DNA of 64,000 bases from Bacteroidales bacterium (lineage in GTDB: Bacteria; Bacteroidota; Bacteroidia; Bacteroidales; UBA932). The notes beneath the pieces were generated by a model, which was not told the origin of the DNA, ran no database searches, and worked only from the letters and a program-made list of their open reading frames with translations. The stretch spans positions 1-64,000 of the forward strand of contig JAFSPR010000099.1 of assembly GCA_017451395.1 (NCBI GenBank), given 5' to 3'. Below, piece after piece: positions 17,678 through 27,511 of the stretch (positions within the stretch are counted from its first letter, which is position 1; the number at the start of each line of letters is the position of its first letter). Made by a program: the position numbers and the translations under genes.

Positions 17678-20125
17678 ATGAAAATTGTTAAAATTGCAAA
17701 CCTTGCAATTACAGTAATCCTAGCCTCTTTGTTGGCCTCCTGTGTAAAGGAGCAGCCCAAGGAGGAAGCCCCGGAGACTCCGGTCAAGTTTACTGTAGAG
17801 CTTAACAGCACGGCCGATGCAGAGTATGCAGAGGTGGTTGTGCGCCACGACGGTCTGAAAGACGCAACGTGGTTTGGATTTGTGACCAAGGATGTGAACT
17901 CTCCCGTGGAGGATCTCATCCAGGCGCAGCTTCCCAACGTAAACGCCAAGTCTCTCCACGTGGGCAACGTCCAGACCGTTGCGCTCCGCGATCTGGAGGA
18001 GTTTGTAAATTATCGTTACGTGGCATTCGGCGTCAACTCTGACGGTGAGCGTTACGGTGAGCCCGGAAACCTGGCTTTCTGCACCTCTCCCGTCTTTGAC
18101 GTGACATTCCAGGCCCAGGCAGGTGAGATCGGTTCCCACCAGGCATCCTTCTCTGTGAGCCACGACGGTATCGACGTCCTCACCTATATGGCTTTCGTCA
18201 CCGACGACGTAAAGTCCGACCTCAAGGCCGTCGCCGCAGAGCACTATGCTTCTATTGTCGGGGACAACGGCAAACTCAACGAGGGCGTGGAACTCCTCAG
18301 CGGAACTTCAGGTACCGCTACCTTCGATGACCTCACCCACGAGACAGATTACCGCTTCGTAATCTACGGTATCTATGACAACAACGGTACCGTCATCGCC
18401 TACGGTACTCCCGCAGAGGTGAAGTTCACCACCCCCATAGACCTTTCAATTGTGCCTTTCAGCGCTACAGTTTCCGGTATTACCACCGAATCTGCCAAGG
18501 CCAGCGTCACTTATGACGCAAAGGCGGAAGACCTCACCTGGTACTGCTTCGTCTCCGATGACGTCACTTCTCCCGTGGCCACTCTCATCGGCAACGCTAT
18601 CAGCAGCGCTTCTGAGTCCGATTTCCAGACCGGCAAGAACAAGGCCGTGGATTTCAGCGGACTTAAGGTTGAGACCAATTACCGTCTCATCGCCACCGGC
18701 GTCAAGGACGGCAAGGCATTCGGCGTCCCCGCAGACGTGAAGTTCGCAACCCTTTCCGAGGCATATGCAAACACCGTGTTCAGCGTTGTCGCAACTGACG
18801 TCAAGCCCACTACCGCCACCCTCACCATCACCCATACCGGTGAAGAGAACTTCGGCTACTATGGCTTCCTCACCGACGACCTTACCACTGCCGTGGCCGA
18901 TATCCCCGTGCCCGCACAGGCAGACGCCAACCTTATGACCGGCAAGGAGAAGACCGTTACCCTTGATAACCTCAGTGCCCTCACCAAATACCGTTACGTG
19001 GTCGTCGGCCGTGTAAATGGCAACGATTACGGTACCCGCGGTGAAGTTGTCTTCGAAACCGGTGACTACGCAATAGCCGCTTCCTACGAAGACTTCCTGG
19101 GCGCCTGGGCCATCACTCAGGGCAGCACCTATGAGTTCACCATCGAGAAAGACGTGGACGGTGAAAGTTACATCATCTCCGGCCTCGGCGGCGCAGAGAA
19201 GGCCAAGTACGGTGTCGGTTCTCCTCTGAAGGCCTCCGCCACATTCGAAGGCGGAAGGATGATCCTGAAGAGCCAGGCCATCAGCGACGTTTATGAGGAT
19301 CCCGAGGACAACCTGCAATACACCGACAGACTCTGCGGCGTCTATGTGTCTGCATCAAACGGCAGCAATTACTACGACAACAATATGGGTCGCGTCCTTG
19401 TGACCTTCGCCCTCCTTGAGGACGGTACCGTGGAACTTCGTCCCGGCGTCACCAAGGACGATGAGCCTTATATCAGTTTCCGTTACTACCAGGTTCCTCA
19501 GGCCGGCGGTTCAGCCTACTTCCAGGACAACTACTCCACAAATCTGCCTAACGTGATGAAGCACGCCCAGACTGCCTCCGAGGCATATCTCAAGTGGATC
19601 GGCCAGTGGGATGTAAACGGAACCACCTACACCATCGCAAAGGGAGAAACCAACGTAAGTTACATTATGGGCAGTTTCTATTCCGGTTTCACCGTGAACG
19701 CCCCCGTCGACTTCGATCCCGCAACCGGCAACATCCTGTTTGTCTATGGCCCTACCGGCCAGAGCGTAACAGCCAGCGGTACTTCCTATGACCTCTACAA
19801 GTGCGGTTCATACGGTGAGAGCAGCCTGGCATTCGGCGATGCAGACGGACTTATCTGCCGCTTCGTGCTCAGCGCCAACGGTAACAGCGCCGATATCAAT
19901 CCCGTTTCCTACCAGAGCAACGGAAACACCATTACCCCCGAGCGTTTCGGTCTCTATGGCCAGAGCGCTGCCGGCAGTTGGGCGAACTTCGGTATGGAGA
20001 TTGCTATCCCGCTCACCATCACCCGTGTATCCTCTTCCTCCGTGTCATCAACGCCTTCAAGCGTCGGCACTACAACCCTCAGAAGGGTTAAAGAGGCCGC
20101 TCCCGTCCACTCCTTCGTTAAGTAA
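17678..20125 (+). CDS. Surface lipoprotein with four fibronectin-like repeats and two lipocalin-like C-terminal modules
   Basis: 815 aa. The ATG at 17,678 gives a clean lipoprotein signal ending in LLASC, followed by an acidic stretch (KEQPKEEAPE), as in surface-exported Bacteroidales lipoproteins. Four repeats of about 100 residues start near 34, 141, 257 and 366; each has a VTYD/VRHDG-like strand, a FGFVTDDV-like strand and a YRYVAFGV-like strand. From about 469 a module begins YEDFLGAW, and from about 640 a second begins YLKWIGQW; the same module occurs in two other proteins of this locus. The tail is Ser/Thr-rich and ends with basic residues. It is the first gene before SusC (14 bp gap), so it is probably a surface binding protein. 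No enzyme motif is visible. Confidence 0.8.
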   Translation: MKIVKIANLAITVILASLLASCVKEQPKEEAPETPVKFTVELNSTADAEYAEVVVRHDGLKDATWFGFVTKDVNSPVEDLIQAQLPNVNAKSLHVGNVQTVALRDLEEFVNYRYVAFGVNSDGERYGEPGNLAFCTSPVFDVTFQAQAGEIGSHQASFSVSHDGIDVLTYMAFVTDDVKSDLKAVAAEHYASIVGDNGKLNEGVELLSGTSGTATFDDLTHETDYRFVIYGIYDNNGTVIAYGTPAEVKFTTPIDLSIVPFSATVSGITTESAKASVTYDAKAEDLTWYCFVSDDVTSPVATLIGNAISSASESDFQTGKNKAVDFSGLKVETNYRLIATGVKDGKAFGVPADVKFATLSEAYANTVFSVVATDVKPTTATLTITHTGEENFGYYGFLTDDLTTAVADIPVPAQADANLMTGKEKTVTLDNLSALTKYRYVVVGRVNGNDYGTRGEVVFETGDYAIAASYEDFLGAWAITQGSTYEFTIEKDVDGESYIISGLGGAEKAKYGVGSPLKASATFEGGRMILKSQAISDVYEDPEDNLQYTDRLCGVYVSASNGSNYYDNNMGRVLVTFALLEDGTVELRPGVTKDDEPYISFRYYQVPQAGGSAYFQDNYSTNLPNVMKHAQTASEAYLKWIGQWDVNGTTYTIAKGETNVSYIMGSFYSGFTVNAPVDFDPATGNILFVYGPTGQSVTASGTSYDLYKCGSYGESSLAFGDADGLICRFVLSANGNSADINPVSYQSNGNTITPERFGLYGQSAAGSWANFGMEIAIPLTITRVSSSSVSSTPSSVGTTTLRRVKEAAPVHSFVK

Positions 20126-20139
20126 AGTATCAATATAGT

Positions 20140-23100
20140 ATGAAAAAATTCAGATTTTTTCTCGCGGCATTCCTGATGGTCCTCGCTTCTGCGGTGTCAC
20201 AGGCCCAGCCCAAGACGGTGTCGGGTACTGTGCTCTCTGCGGCGGACGGTCAGCCCCTCGTGGGTGCTACCGTGACCGTTGACGGGAATACGAAGTATTA
20301 CGCGATCACCGATCTGGACGGTAATTTCCAGATTAACAACGTGCCTTCAGGCGCCAAGTACATCATAGCCTCCAACCTTGGCTACAAGGACGGTCAGGTG
20401 GCAGTTGCCGCCAATGTCCGCATCGCCCTGGAGGAGGATGCCAACGTCCTTGACGCGGCAGTTGCAACCGGTATGTACACCGTTGACCGCCGTCTCAACA
20501 CCGGTTCCACGGTGAAACTTGACGCAGCGGAATCCAATATCAGCGGTATGGCCGATATCTCACGTTCCCTTGAAGGCCGCGCCGCCGGCGTGTCCGTCCA
20601 GAACGTGTCCGGTACATTCGGTACCGCCCCTAAGATCCGCGTCCGTGGCGCAACCTCCATCTACGGCTCCTCCAAGCCGCTGTGGGTTGTGGACGGCGTC
20701 ATTATGGAAGACGTTGTGGACGTGAGCGCCGATGACCTTTCATCCGGTGATGCCAACACCCTTATCTCCAGCGCAATCGCAGGCCTGAACTCAGACGATA
20801 TCGAGAGTTTCGACATCCTGAAGGACGGCTCCGCCACCTCTATATATGGCGCGCGCGCGATGGCCGGCGTTATCGTCGTGACCACCAAGAAGGGTAAGGC
20901 CGGCCAGAGCCGTATCACCTACACAGGTGAATATACCTACAGGCTCAAGCCTTCCTACGACACCTTCAATATCATGAACTCCCAGGACCAGATGGAAGTT
21001 TACCAGGAACTGCAGCAGAAGGGTTACCTGAACTATGCAGAAACCGCAAATGCCTCCAACAGCGGTATTTACGGCAAGATGTACCAGCTCATCACCCAGT
21101 ATGACCCAGCAACCGGTTTCTTCGGCCTTGAAAACACCCAGGCCGCACGTAACGCTTACCTCCGCGCCGCAGAGTTCCGTAACACCGACTGGTTTGACCT
21201 CCTCTTCAACCACTCCATCCAGCACAACCACTCCATCAGTGCTTCCGGTGGTACTGAGAAAGCCAACTACTATGCATCCCTTTCCGTGATGCAGGATCCC
21301 GGTTGGACTCTCCAGAGTTCCGTCCAGCGTTACACCGCAAACGTCAACACCGGTTTCAAACTCTCCGAAACCCTCTCGCTGAACCTCATCGGCAACGCCT
21401 CTTACCGTAAGCAGCGCGCTCCCGGTACCATCAACTCAGAGACAGACGTTGTGTCCGGTGAAGTGAAGCGTGACTTCGATATCAACCCTTACAGTTACGC
21501 TCTCAACACTTCCCGTGCCCTTGACCCCGAAGAGTACTACACCCGTAACTACTCTCCCTTCAACATCAAGCACGAACTTGAGAACAACTACCTGGATCTT
21601 CAGGTAAACGATATCCGCGTACAGGGTGAACTCAAGTTCAAGCCCATCCCCGAACTTGAAATCAGCGGTATCGCCGCTTTTAAGCACGCCGGCACCAGCC
21701 AGGAGCACTACATCCTTGACTATGCCAACCAGGCTCTCGCTTACCGCGAGATGTCAACTCCCGCCATCCGTGACGCCAACCCGTTCCTGTACAAGGATCC
21801 TGAGAACCTCTACGGTTACAAGTACAGCGTAATGCCCGTGGGTGGTATCTACGAGCGTCAGGAAAACTCAATGGACGGCTGGGATCTCCGCGCAACCGCA
21901 AGTTTCAACAAGACCTTTGCACAGGACCACACCGTGAGCCTGTTCGGCGGTACCGAGGTAAGCAGCCTTGACCGTCACAACACCTGGTTCCGCGGTTGGG
22001 GTATGCAGTTCGACTTCGGTGAGATTGCTTCCTACGACTACCACGTGTTCAAGCAGGGCTCCGAGGAAAACACCCAGTACTACACCTTGGGCAACACCCA
22101 CGTCCGCAGCGCGGCGTTCTTCGCAAACGGAACCTATTCCTATAAGGGCAAGTACGTTCTCAACGGCACAGGCCGATATGAGGGAACCAACTTCCTTGGA
22201 AAGGCCCGCACTGCCCGCTGGCTTCCTACCTGGAACATTTCCGGCGCCTGGAACGCCCACGAAGAAGAGTTTATGAAGGGTCTGTATCCTTACCTTTCAC
22301 ACCTCTCCTTCAAGGCTTCCTACTCCCTTACCGGTGACCGTCCGTCAGTGACCAACTCCTTCGTCGTCATCGAGGCCTACAACCCCTGGCGTCCTTTTGC
22401 CAACGACAAAGAGAGCGCCCTGTCAATCTCAGACCTTGCCAACCTTGCCCTTACCTATGAGAAGAAGCAGGAACTCAACCTCAGCCTCGAGGCCGGTCTG
22501 TTCGACAACAGGGTAAATATAGTCGCCGACTGGTACACCCGTAAGAACTTCGACCTTATCGGCCCCGTCACCACCCAGGGTATCGGCGGTCAGGTTGACA
22601 AACTCGGTAACGTCGCTTCCATGCACTCCGACGGTGTGGAAATCTCCCTCACCACCACCAATATCAAGACAAGGGATTTCTCCTGGTCCACCAACATCAT
22701 CTACTCTCACTCCCACAATGAGGTGACTGAACTTGAGAACAAGGTCCGTATGATAGACCTTATCTCCGGCACCGGTTTCACCCGCAAGGGCTATCCTGTG
22801 AGGAGCCTGTTCTCCCTGCAGTTCGACGGCCTCAACTCAGAGGGTCTCCCCACCTTCATCAACGAGTCCGGTGAAAAGACCGTTTCCGGCATTTACTTCC
22901 AGGAGAACGACGAAGAAAAACTCAAGAATCTGGTCTATTCCGGTTCCGTAGATCCCACAGACGTAGGTTCCTTCGGTAACATCTTCACCTGGAAGGGATT
23001 CAAACTCAATGTGTTCATCACCTATTCCTTCGGCAACGTGATCCGTCTGGATCCCGTTTTCCAGGCATCCTACGACGACCTAGATTCAATGCCCAAGGAA

Positions 23101-23481
23101 TTCCGCAACCGCTGGACCGTTCCCGGCGACGAGAACTTCACCACCATCCCTGTCATCGCATCAAGTTGGCAGAACCGTGTTTACAGTTCCTCCGGCAACT
23201 ACCTGAGTTATGCTTACAACGCATACAACTTCTCCACTGAGCGTATCGCCAAGGGTGACTTCATCCGTATGAAGGAAATCTCCCTCGCATATGACTTCCC
23301 CAAGTCCGTGACCCAGAAGTTGCACGTGGGTACCCTGGGCCTCAAACTCCAGGCTACCAACCTCTTCCTCATCTATGCCGATCCTAAGCTCAATGGCCAG
23401 GATCCAGAGTTCTTCAACACCGGCGGTGTTGCAGTCCCTCTGCCCAAGCAGTTCACCTTAACACTTAAGATTGGTCTTTAA
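20140..23481 (+). CDS. susC: SusC/RagA family TonB-linked outer-membrane transporter
   Basis: 1113 aa. Signal peptide MKKFRFFLAAFLMVLASAVSQAQ; a carboxypeptidase-regulatory-like domain (VSGTVLSAADGQPLVGATV); a plug with the SusC signature ISRSLEGRAAGVSVQN; IRVRGATSIYGSSKPLWVVDG; DIESFDILKDGSATSIYGAR; and VIVVTTKKG. A 22-strand barrel follows, ending in an aromatic-type strand (PKQFTLTLKIGL). It imports ligand passed on by SusD, powered by TonB. The gene name denotes the family; no starch substrate is implied. Neighbouring genes are proteases rather than glycosidases, so the ligand may be peptide. Third positions are C-rich, and only two CATG tetramers occur in 3.3 kb. Confidence 0.95.
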   Translation: MKKFRFFLAAFLMVLASAVSQAQPKTVSGTVLSAADGQPLVGATVTVDGNTKYYAITDLDGNFQINNVPSGAKYIIASNLGYKDGQVAVAANVRIALEEDANVLDAAVATGMYTVDRRLNTGSTVKLDAAESNISGMADISRSLEGRAAGVSVQNVSGTFGTAPKIRVRGATSIYGSSKPLWVVDGVIMEDVVDVSADDLSSGDANTLISSAIAGLNSDDIESFDILKDGSATSIYGARAMAGVIVVTTKKGKAGQSRITYTGEYTYRLKPSYDTFNIMNSQDQMEVYQELQQKGYLNYAETANASNSGIYGKMYQLITQYDPATGFFGLENTQAARNAYLRAAEFRNTDWFDLLFNHSIQHNHSISASGGTEKANYYASLSVMQDPGWTLQSSVQRYTANVNTGFKLSETLSLNLIGNASYRKQRAPGTINSETDVVSGEVKRDFDINPYSYALNTSRALDPEEYYTRNYSPFNIKHELENNYLDLQVNDIRVQGELKFKPIPELEISGIAAFKHAGTSQEHYILDYANQALAYREMSTPAIRDANPFLYKDPENLYGYKYSVMPVGGIYERQENSMDGWDLRATASFNKTFAQDHTVSLFGGTEVSSLDRHNTWFRGWGMQFDFGEIASYDYHVFKQGSEENTQYYTLGNTHVRSAAFFANGTYSYKGKYVLNGTGRYEGTNFLGKARTARWLPTWNISGAWNAHEEEFMKGLYPYLSHLSFKASYSLTGDRPSVTNSFVVIEAYNPWRPFANDKESALSISDLANLALTYEKKQELNLSLEAGLFDNRVNIVADWYTRKNFDLIGPVTTQGIGGQVDKLGNVASMHSDGVEISLTTTNIKTRDFSWSTNIIYSHSHNEVTELENKVRMIDLISGTGFTRKGYPVRSLFSLQFDGLNSEGLPTFINESGEKTVSGIYFQENDEEKLKNLVYSGSVDPTDVGSFGNIFTWKGFKLNVFITYSFGNVIRLDPVFQASYDDLDSMPKEFRNRWTVPGDENFTTIPVIASSWQNRVYSSSGNYLSYAYNAYNFSTERIAKGDFIRMKEISLAYDFPKSVTQKLHVGTLGLKLQATNLFLIYADPKLNGQDPEFFNTGGVAVPLPKQFTLTLKIGL

Positions 23482-23499
23482 TTAAATCGGCTCAACAAT

Positions 23500-25212
23500 A
23501 TGAAAACTAAATATATTTTCGCTGCATTTCTGATGCTTTTGGGCCTTGTTTCCTGCGACAAGTTCCTGGATACTATGCCCGACAACAGGGCCGAGGTGAA
23601 CTCCGCTTCTAAGATTCGCGCCCTCCTGGCTTCCGGTTACCCCACCAATACATATCTCACTTTCAACGAGTATATGTCCGACAACGTGGACAATATGGGT
23701 GACGACAACCCCGGAACCAGCCGTTATATGGACCAGATTTATTCCTGGCAGGACGTAACGGAAACTTCCAACGACAGCCCCAAGAACTTCTGGAGCGAGT
23801 CCTACCTTTGCATCGCACACGCCAACCAGGCGCTGGATGCCATCTATAACCTTACCGGAACTTCTTCCATCAATGACGCTGCCGCCATTGCCGCAGCCGG
23901 TTACGGAGCAGAGTTCGGCGAGGCCCTTCTCATCCGTGCCTACAATCACTTTATGCTTGTAAACGAGTTCTGCCTCAACTACAACTCCGAGACCAGCGAC
24001 AAAGACCTCGGTATCCCTTATATGTAGCAGGTGGAGCAGGAACTCAACCCCAAGTATGAGCGCGGCAATGTGGCCGATGTTTACGCAAAGATAGAGCGTG
24101 ACCTTGAACTTGGCCTCAAGTATGTGAACGAGTCATACTACCAGGTTCCCAAGTATCACTTCAACACCCGCGCAGCAAACGCTTTCGCAGCACGTTTCTA
24201 CCTCTACTATGAGAAGTGGGACAAGGCTGTTGAATATGCAACCAAGTGCCTGGGCTCCCAGCCCGCCTCCGTTCTCAGGAACTGGGAAGCAATCGGCAAA
24301 CTGGAAAGGGACTGGGATGTCCGCAGTTATGAGTTCGTGAAGAGCGCCTCTGACGCAAACCTCCTTATGCTCACCAGTTATACCCAGTTCGGCTACTGGT
24401 TCTGCTATCCCGGTATGACCAAGTATTCCCACAACTCCTATCTTTCCTTCACGGAAGTAGGTTATGCAAAGAATGTCTGGGGCAATACTGAAACCGGCTG
24501 GAAGAACGTGAGCGGCTGGTACTATATGCAGCCTGAATGGTACAACGGCGCAACCTTCGACCTTATCGCCTACTTCAAGATTCCGTATATGTTCGAGTAC
24601 ACGGATCCTGTGGCACGTATCGGTTACGCACACGCCGTGTGTCCCGCCTTCACCTCCGACGAGACCATCCTCAACCGCGCCGAGGCAAACGTTATGCTTC
24701 ACAACTATGACGCAGCCACTGAGGATATCAACACCTGGATCCACAGCGTGATCAAGCCAATGTACTTCAGCAAGGACCTCACTACAGAGGACATCGTAGC
24801 CTTCTATTCGGCTATCGATTACTGCGCCTGGAACAAGCCAACCATCAAGAAGAAACTGAACCCTGCGTTCAACATCGGCGCAGACGGCGGCATCCAGGAG
24901 TCTATGCTCCAGTGCGTGCTTGGCCTCAAGCGTATGGACCAGATGGCACAGGGTCTCCGCTGGTTTGACATCAAGCGTTACGGCATTGAGATCTGGCGCC
25001 GTACTATGGAGCCGGATTCCAAGGCAGGTGATTACGATGCCGCCTTCAAGCCTATGCGCCTTGACGATGTACTTAAGGTCAACGATCCCCGCCGCGCTAT
25101 GCAGTTGCCCCTGGATGTCATCACCGCAGGTATGACTCCTAACCCCCGCGCAACCGACAAGCCCGCAGAGATTGTATATCAGCCCAAGAGTCTTCCAGTT
25201 TCCAACCAATAA
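23500..25212 (+). pseudogene. susD: SusD/RagB family lipoprotein interrupted by an in-frame TAG
   Basis: Without the stop it would encode 570 residues. The first part (23,500-24,024) has the lipobox MLLGLVSCDKFLD typical of SusD, then TPR-like helices ending DLGIPYM. A single TAG at 24,025-24,027 interrupts the frame. The sequence then continues without a frame change (QVEQELNPKYERGNVADVY), and the C-terminal SusD features follow (GLRWFDIKRYGIEIW, DDVLKVNDPRRAMQLP). In relatives the region reads roughly LGIPYV-x(n)-NPKYERGTV, so little or nothing else is missing. A single CAG-to-TAG change would explain it. Nearby genes also end in TAG, so general recoding is unlikely. It is a nonsense mutation, an assembly error, or less likely a readthrough site. 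Confidence 0.85.
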
Positions 25213-25224
25213 ACCGGATTAGTT

Positions 25225-26178
25225 ATGAAAAAGTATATACTTCCTCTTCTTATCCTTGCCGCTTTCGGCGTAGCATCCTGCCAGCAGGACCTGCTCAGCG
25301 AGGAAAGCGTCATCAAGGATTCCTCCGTGGAAATGAACGACTTCGACTACTGGTTGGAGGCTAATTTCCTGAAACCCTATAACATTGAATTCAAGTATCG
25401 TTTCTCCCTGGACGAGTCCGACAAAGGCTTCTGGAACACTCCTGCGGATATCGACGCTTCAATCATCTATGCCCATCTGGTGAAGTACCTGTGCGTAGAC
25501 ACCTACGATGAAATCGCAGGCATTGATTTCACACGCGCATATTTCCCCAAGATGTTCTTCCTGGTGGGCACCTGGGAATACCGTAACAACGGTTCCATAG
25601 TCCTTGGTACCGCCGAGGCCGGCAAGAAGATTATGCTCTCCGGCGTGAACGAACTCCCCGAACTGTTCGATGACCTTGAGGCCGGCAGGATAACCGAGGA
25701 GCAACTCGCAGAGGATCTCAGTCACTACTACATCAAGACCATCCACCACGAGTTCACCCACATCCTGAACCAGACCAAGAGTTATCCGGAGAACTTCGGT
25801 ACCATCACGTCCACAACTTACGTGGGTGACGCCTGCTTCGATACCGACAATTACTGGAGAGGCCGTGGTTACATCACCGCTTACGCCCAGAGTGAACACC
25901 GTGAGGATTTCGCGGAACTCGTTTCCGAGTACATCACCCACGATGCCGCCTGGTGGGACGCCCAGATGAAGGCCGCCCACGATGAAACCACCGAGGTTCG
26001 CAAGACCAGCCCCGACGCCGAATTCGGCGATGTAATCATCGACAGCAAGATATCCATCGTGAATTCCTATATGGAGGATTCCTGGGGTATCAATATGGAC
26101 GACCTCCGCGACATCCTGCTCCGCCGTTTCCGCGACGTAGCCGCAGGCCGCGTAGACCTTAACACCGTAGAACGTTAA
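25225..26178 (+). CDS. Putative zinc-binding metallopeptidase lipoprotein (SusCD-associated)
   Basis: 317 aa. The signal ends GVASC (lipobox). The metal site HHEFTHILNQ (HExxH, about residues 174-183) and the downstream acidic EHREDFAELVSEYIT make it a gluzincin-like putative zinc metallopeptidase of the type encoded next to SusD genes in Bacteroidales. Predicted location is the outer membrane, probably surface-exposed. It follows SusD by 12 bp. With the S8 protease downstream it suggests that the locus targets a protein or peptide. Confidence 0.87.
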   Translation: MKKYILPLLILAAFGVASCQQDLLSEESVIKDSSVEMNDFDYWLEANFLKPYNIEFKYRFSLDESDKGFWNTPADIDASIIYAHLVKYLCVDTYDEIAGIDFTRAYFPKMFFLVGTWEYRNNGSIVLGTAEAGKKIMLSGVNELPELFDDLEAGRITEEQLAEDLSHYYIKTIHHEFTHILNQTKSYPENFGTITSTTYVGDACFDTDNYWRGRGYITAYAQSEHREDFAELVSEYITHDAAWWDAQMKAAHDETTEVRKTSPDAEFGDVIIDSKISIVNSYMEDSWGINMDDLRDILLRRFRDVAAGRVDLNTVER

Positions 26179-26195
26179 AGAAGGAGGAAAAGAAT

Positions 26196-27503
26196 ATGAA
26201 ACTTAGAAAATCTTTTGCCATCCTCTTCGCAGCAGTAGCGCTGCTGCCGCTTGCATCCTGCCTCAAGGAGCAGGCCGATGTCTTTGACACACCTTCATCA
26301 CAGCGTCTGCAGGACTATCTGGAGAATGTCCGCAAACTCCTGCAGGAGCCTAAGGAAGGCTGGGCCCTCTCTTACTATCCCGGCTCATCGTCGGCCACTT
26401 GCTATATGGGTGTCAAATTTGAAGCCCAGCAGGTTTCCGCCTGGAGCGAGGAAGATCCTGCGGAAGAAGTGAAATCAAGTTACAAACTCACTACCGACGA
26501 CGGCGCCGTGCTGTCCTTCGATACCTACAACAAGGTCCTGCATTACTATGCAACCGCTTCCGCAGACCACTACCAGGCCCGTGGCGGTGACTTCGAGTTC
26601 GATATCGTGAGCGCAAGCAGCGAGCGTATTGTCCTAAGAGGCAAGCGTTCCCGCAACCTTTGCTATCTTGATCCCATCGTTGGGGACCAGACCATAAAGT
26701 CTTTCCTCACCGATATGGCTGCAGCAAAGGCCGCCCTCAACATCGTGGCCTTCTCCGGTGAAGTTACCGGAGGTCTGGTTGACGGTTTCCTTGACGGTAC
26801 TTCCAGCACCCTCAGCATCGGCCGCAGAGGCGCCGAATCCTCAGAGATGGTAAGCGCCCGCTATATGGTGGTGCCCGGCGGTATCCATATCAACGAGCCC
26901 TTCACTTTCCAGGGCGTTACCTTCCAGGACTTCGAGTACAAGGAGGATCCCGAGAATTCCGCCAAGGGCACCTTCACCGGTTCCGGCATAACCTTCGAGA
27001 AAGTTATCCCCGCCGGATATGTCCCTTACGAGAAGTTCATCGGCAAGTGGACCTTCAACTGGTACACTGACACCCGCAACTTCCCTGTGGAACTGGTTGC
27101 CCTGGAGCCCGGCGTTTCCTTCAAGATGAAGGGTCTGTCAGAGTCCTTCGAGCCCGTACTCGGTTACAACGCAGCCCGCGGCCAACTTACCTGGAACGCA
27201 CAGGCCGTGGGATCCAGCGCAGGCGTTACCGTATGGCTCGCCGCCTGGGATCTTCTCACCAACGGCGGTAACCTTACCTGGAACGAAGCCGCAGGTCTTA
27301 TCGGCAAGGCCGAAGACAATACCGTTGATGCAATTGTGGTCAGATGGGAAGATAACGGTGAAAGCGATCTGGTTGTGGATTCCTGGGTTCTCTGGGGCGT
27401 TGATGCCAGCGGAAACTCCGCAGGTTCATTCTCCGGTTGGACAATGGCTTCCGGCAGTTATCAGCTTCCTTACCTTACCATTATGACTAAAATCGTAGAA
27501 TAG
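26196..27503 (+). CDS. DUF4302 domain lipoprotein
   Basis: 435 aa. Signal LFAAVALLPLASC with a lipobox, then the DUF4302 start (SQRLQDYLENVRKLLQ, EGWALSYYPG, YKLTTDDGAVLSFDTYN). From about residue 278 a module beginning YEKFIGKW resembles the YxxFLGxW modules of two neighbouring proteins. DUF4302 proteins accompany SusCD plus zinc-metallopeptidase loci; their biochemical role is unknown. A GGAGGAAAAG stretch before the ATG at 26,196 resembles a ribosome binding site, uncommon in this window, but may be chance. Confidence 0.85.
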   Translation: MKLRKSFAILFAAVALLPLASCLKEQADVFDTPSSQRLQDYLENVRKLLQEPKEGWALSYYPGSSSATCYMGVKFEAQQVSAWSEEDPAEEVKSSYKLTTDDGAVLSFDTYNKVLHYYATASADHYQARGGDFEFDIVSASSERIVLRGKRSRNLCYLDPIVGDQTIKSFLTDMAAAKAALNIVAFSGEVTGGLVDGFLDGTSSTLSIGRRGAESSEMVSARYMVVPGGIHINEPFTFQGVTFQDFEYKEDPENSAKGTFTGSGITFEKVIPAGYVPYEKFIGKWTFNWYTDTRNFPVELVALEPGVSFKMKGLSESFEPVLGYNAARGQLTWNAQAVGSSAGVTVWLAAWDLLTNGGNLTWNEAAGLIGKAEDNTVDAIVVRWEDNGESDLVVDSWVLWGVDASGNSAGSFSGWTMASGSYQLPYLTIMTKIVE

Positions 27504-27511
27504 ACTGCCTT

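Noticed and set aside
24025..24027. Genome-wide recoding of TAG as an amino acid
   Set aside because: Several intact genes here end in TAG (for example at 15,486, 38.4-39.2 kb lptB, 42,989, 43,724 and 48,654), so TAG works as a stop.
24133..25209. 358-codon open frame on the minus strand
   Set aside because: Antisense to the second half of susD, which carries clear SusD motifs.
24028..25212. Separate gene starting at GTG 24,031
   Set aside because: It would begin in the middle of a SusD fold with no signal peptide; interruption of one gene by TAG is simpler.
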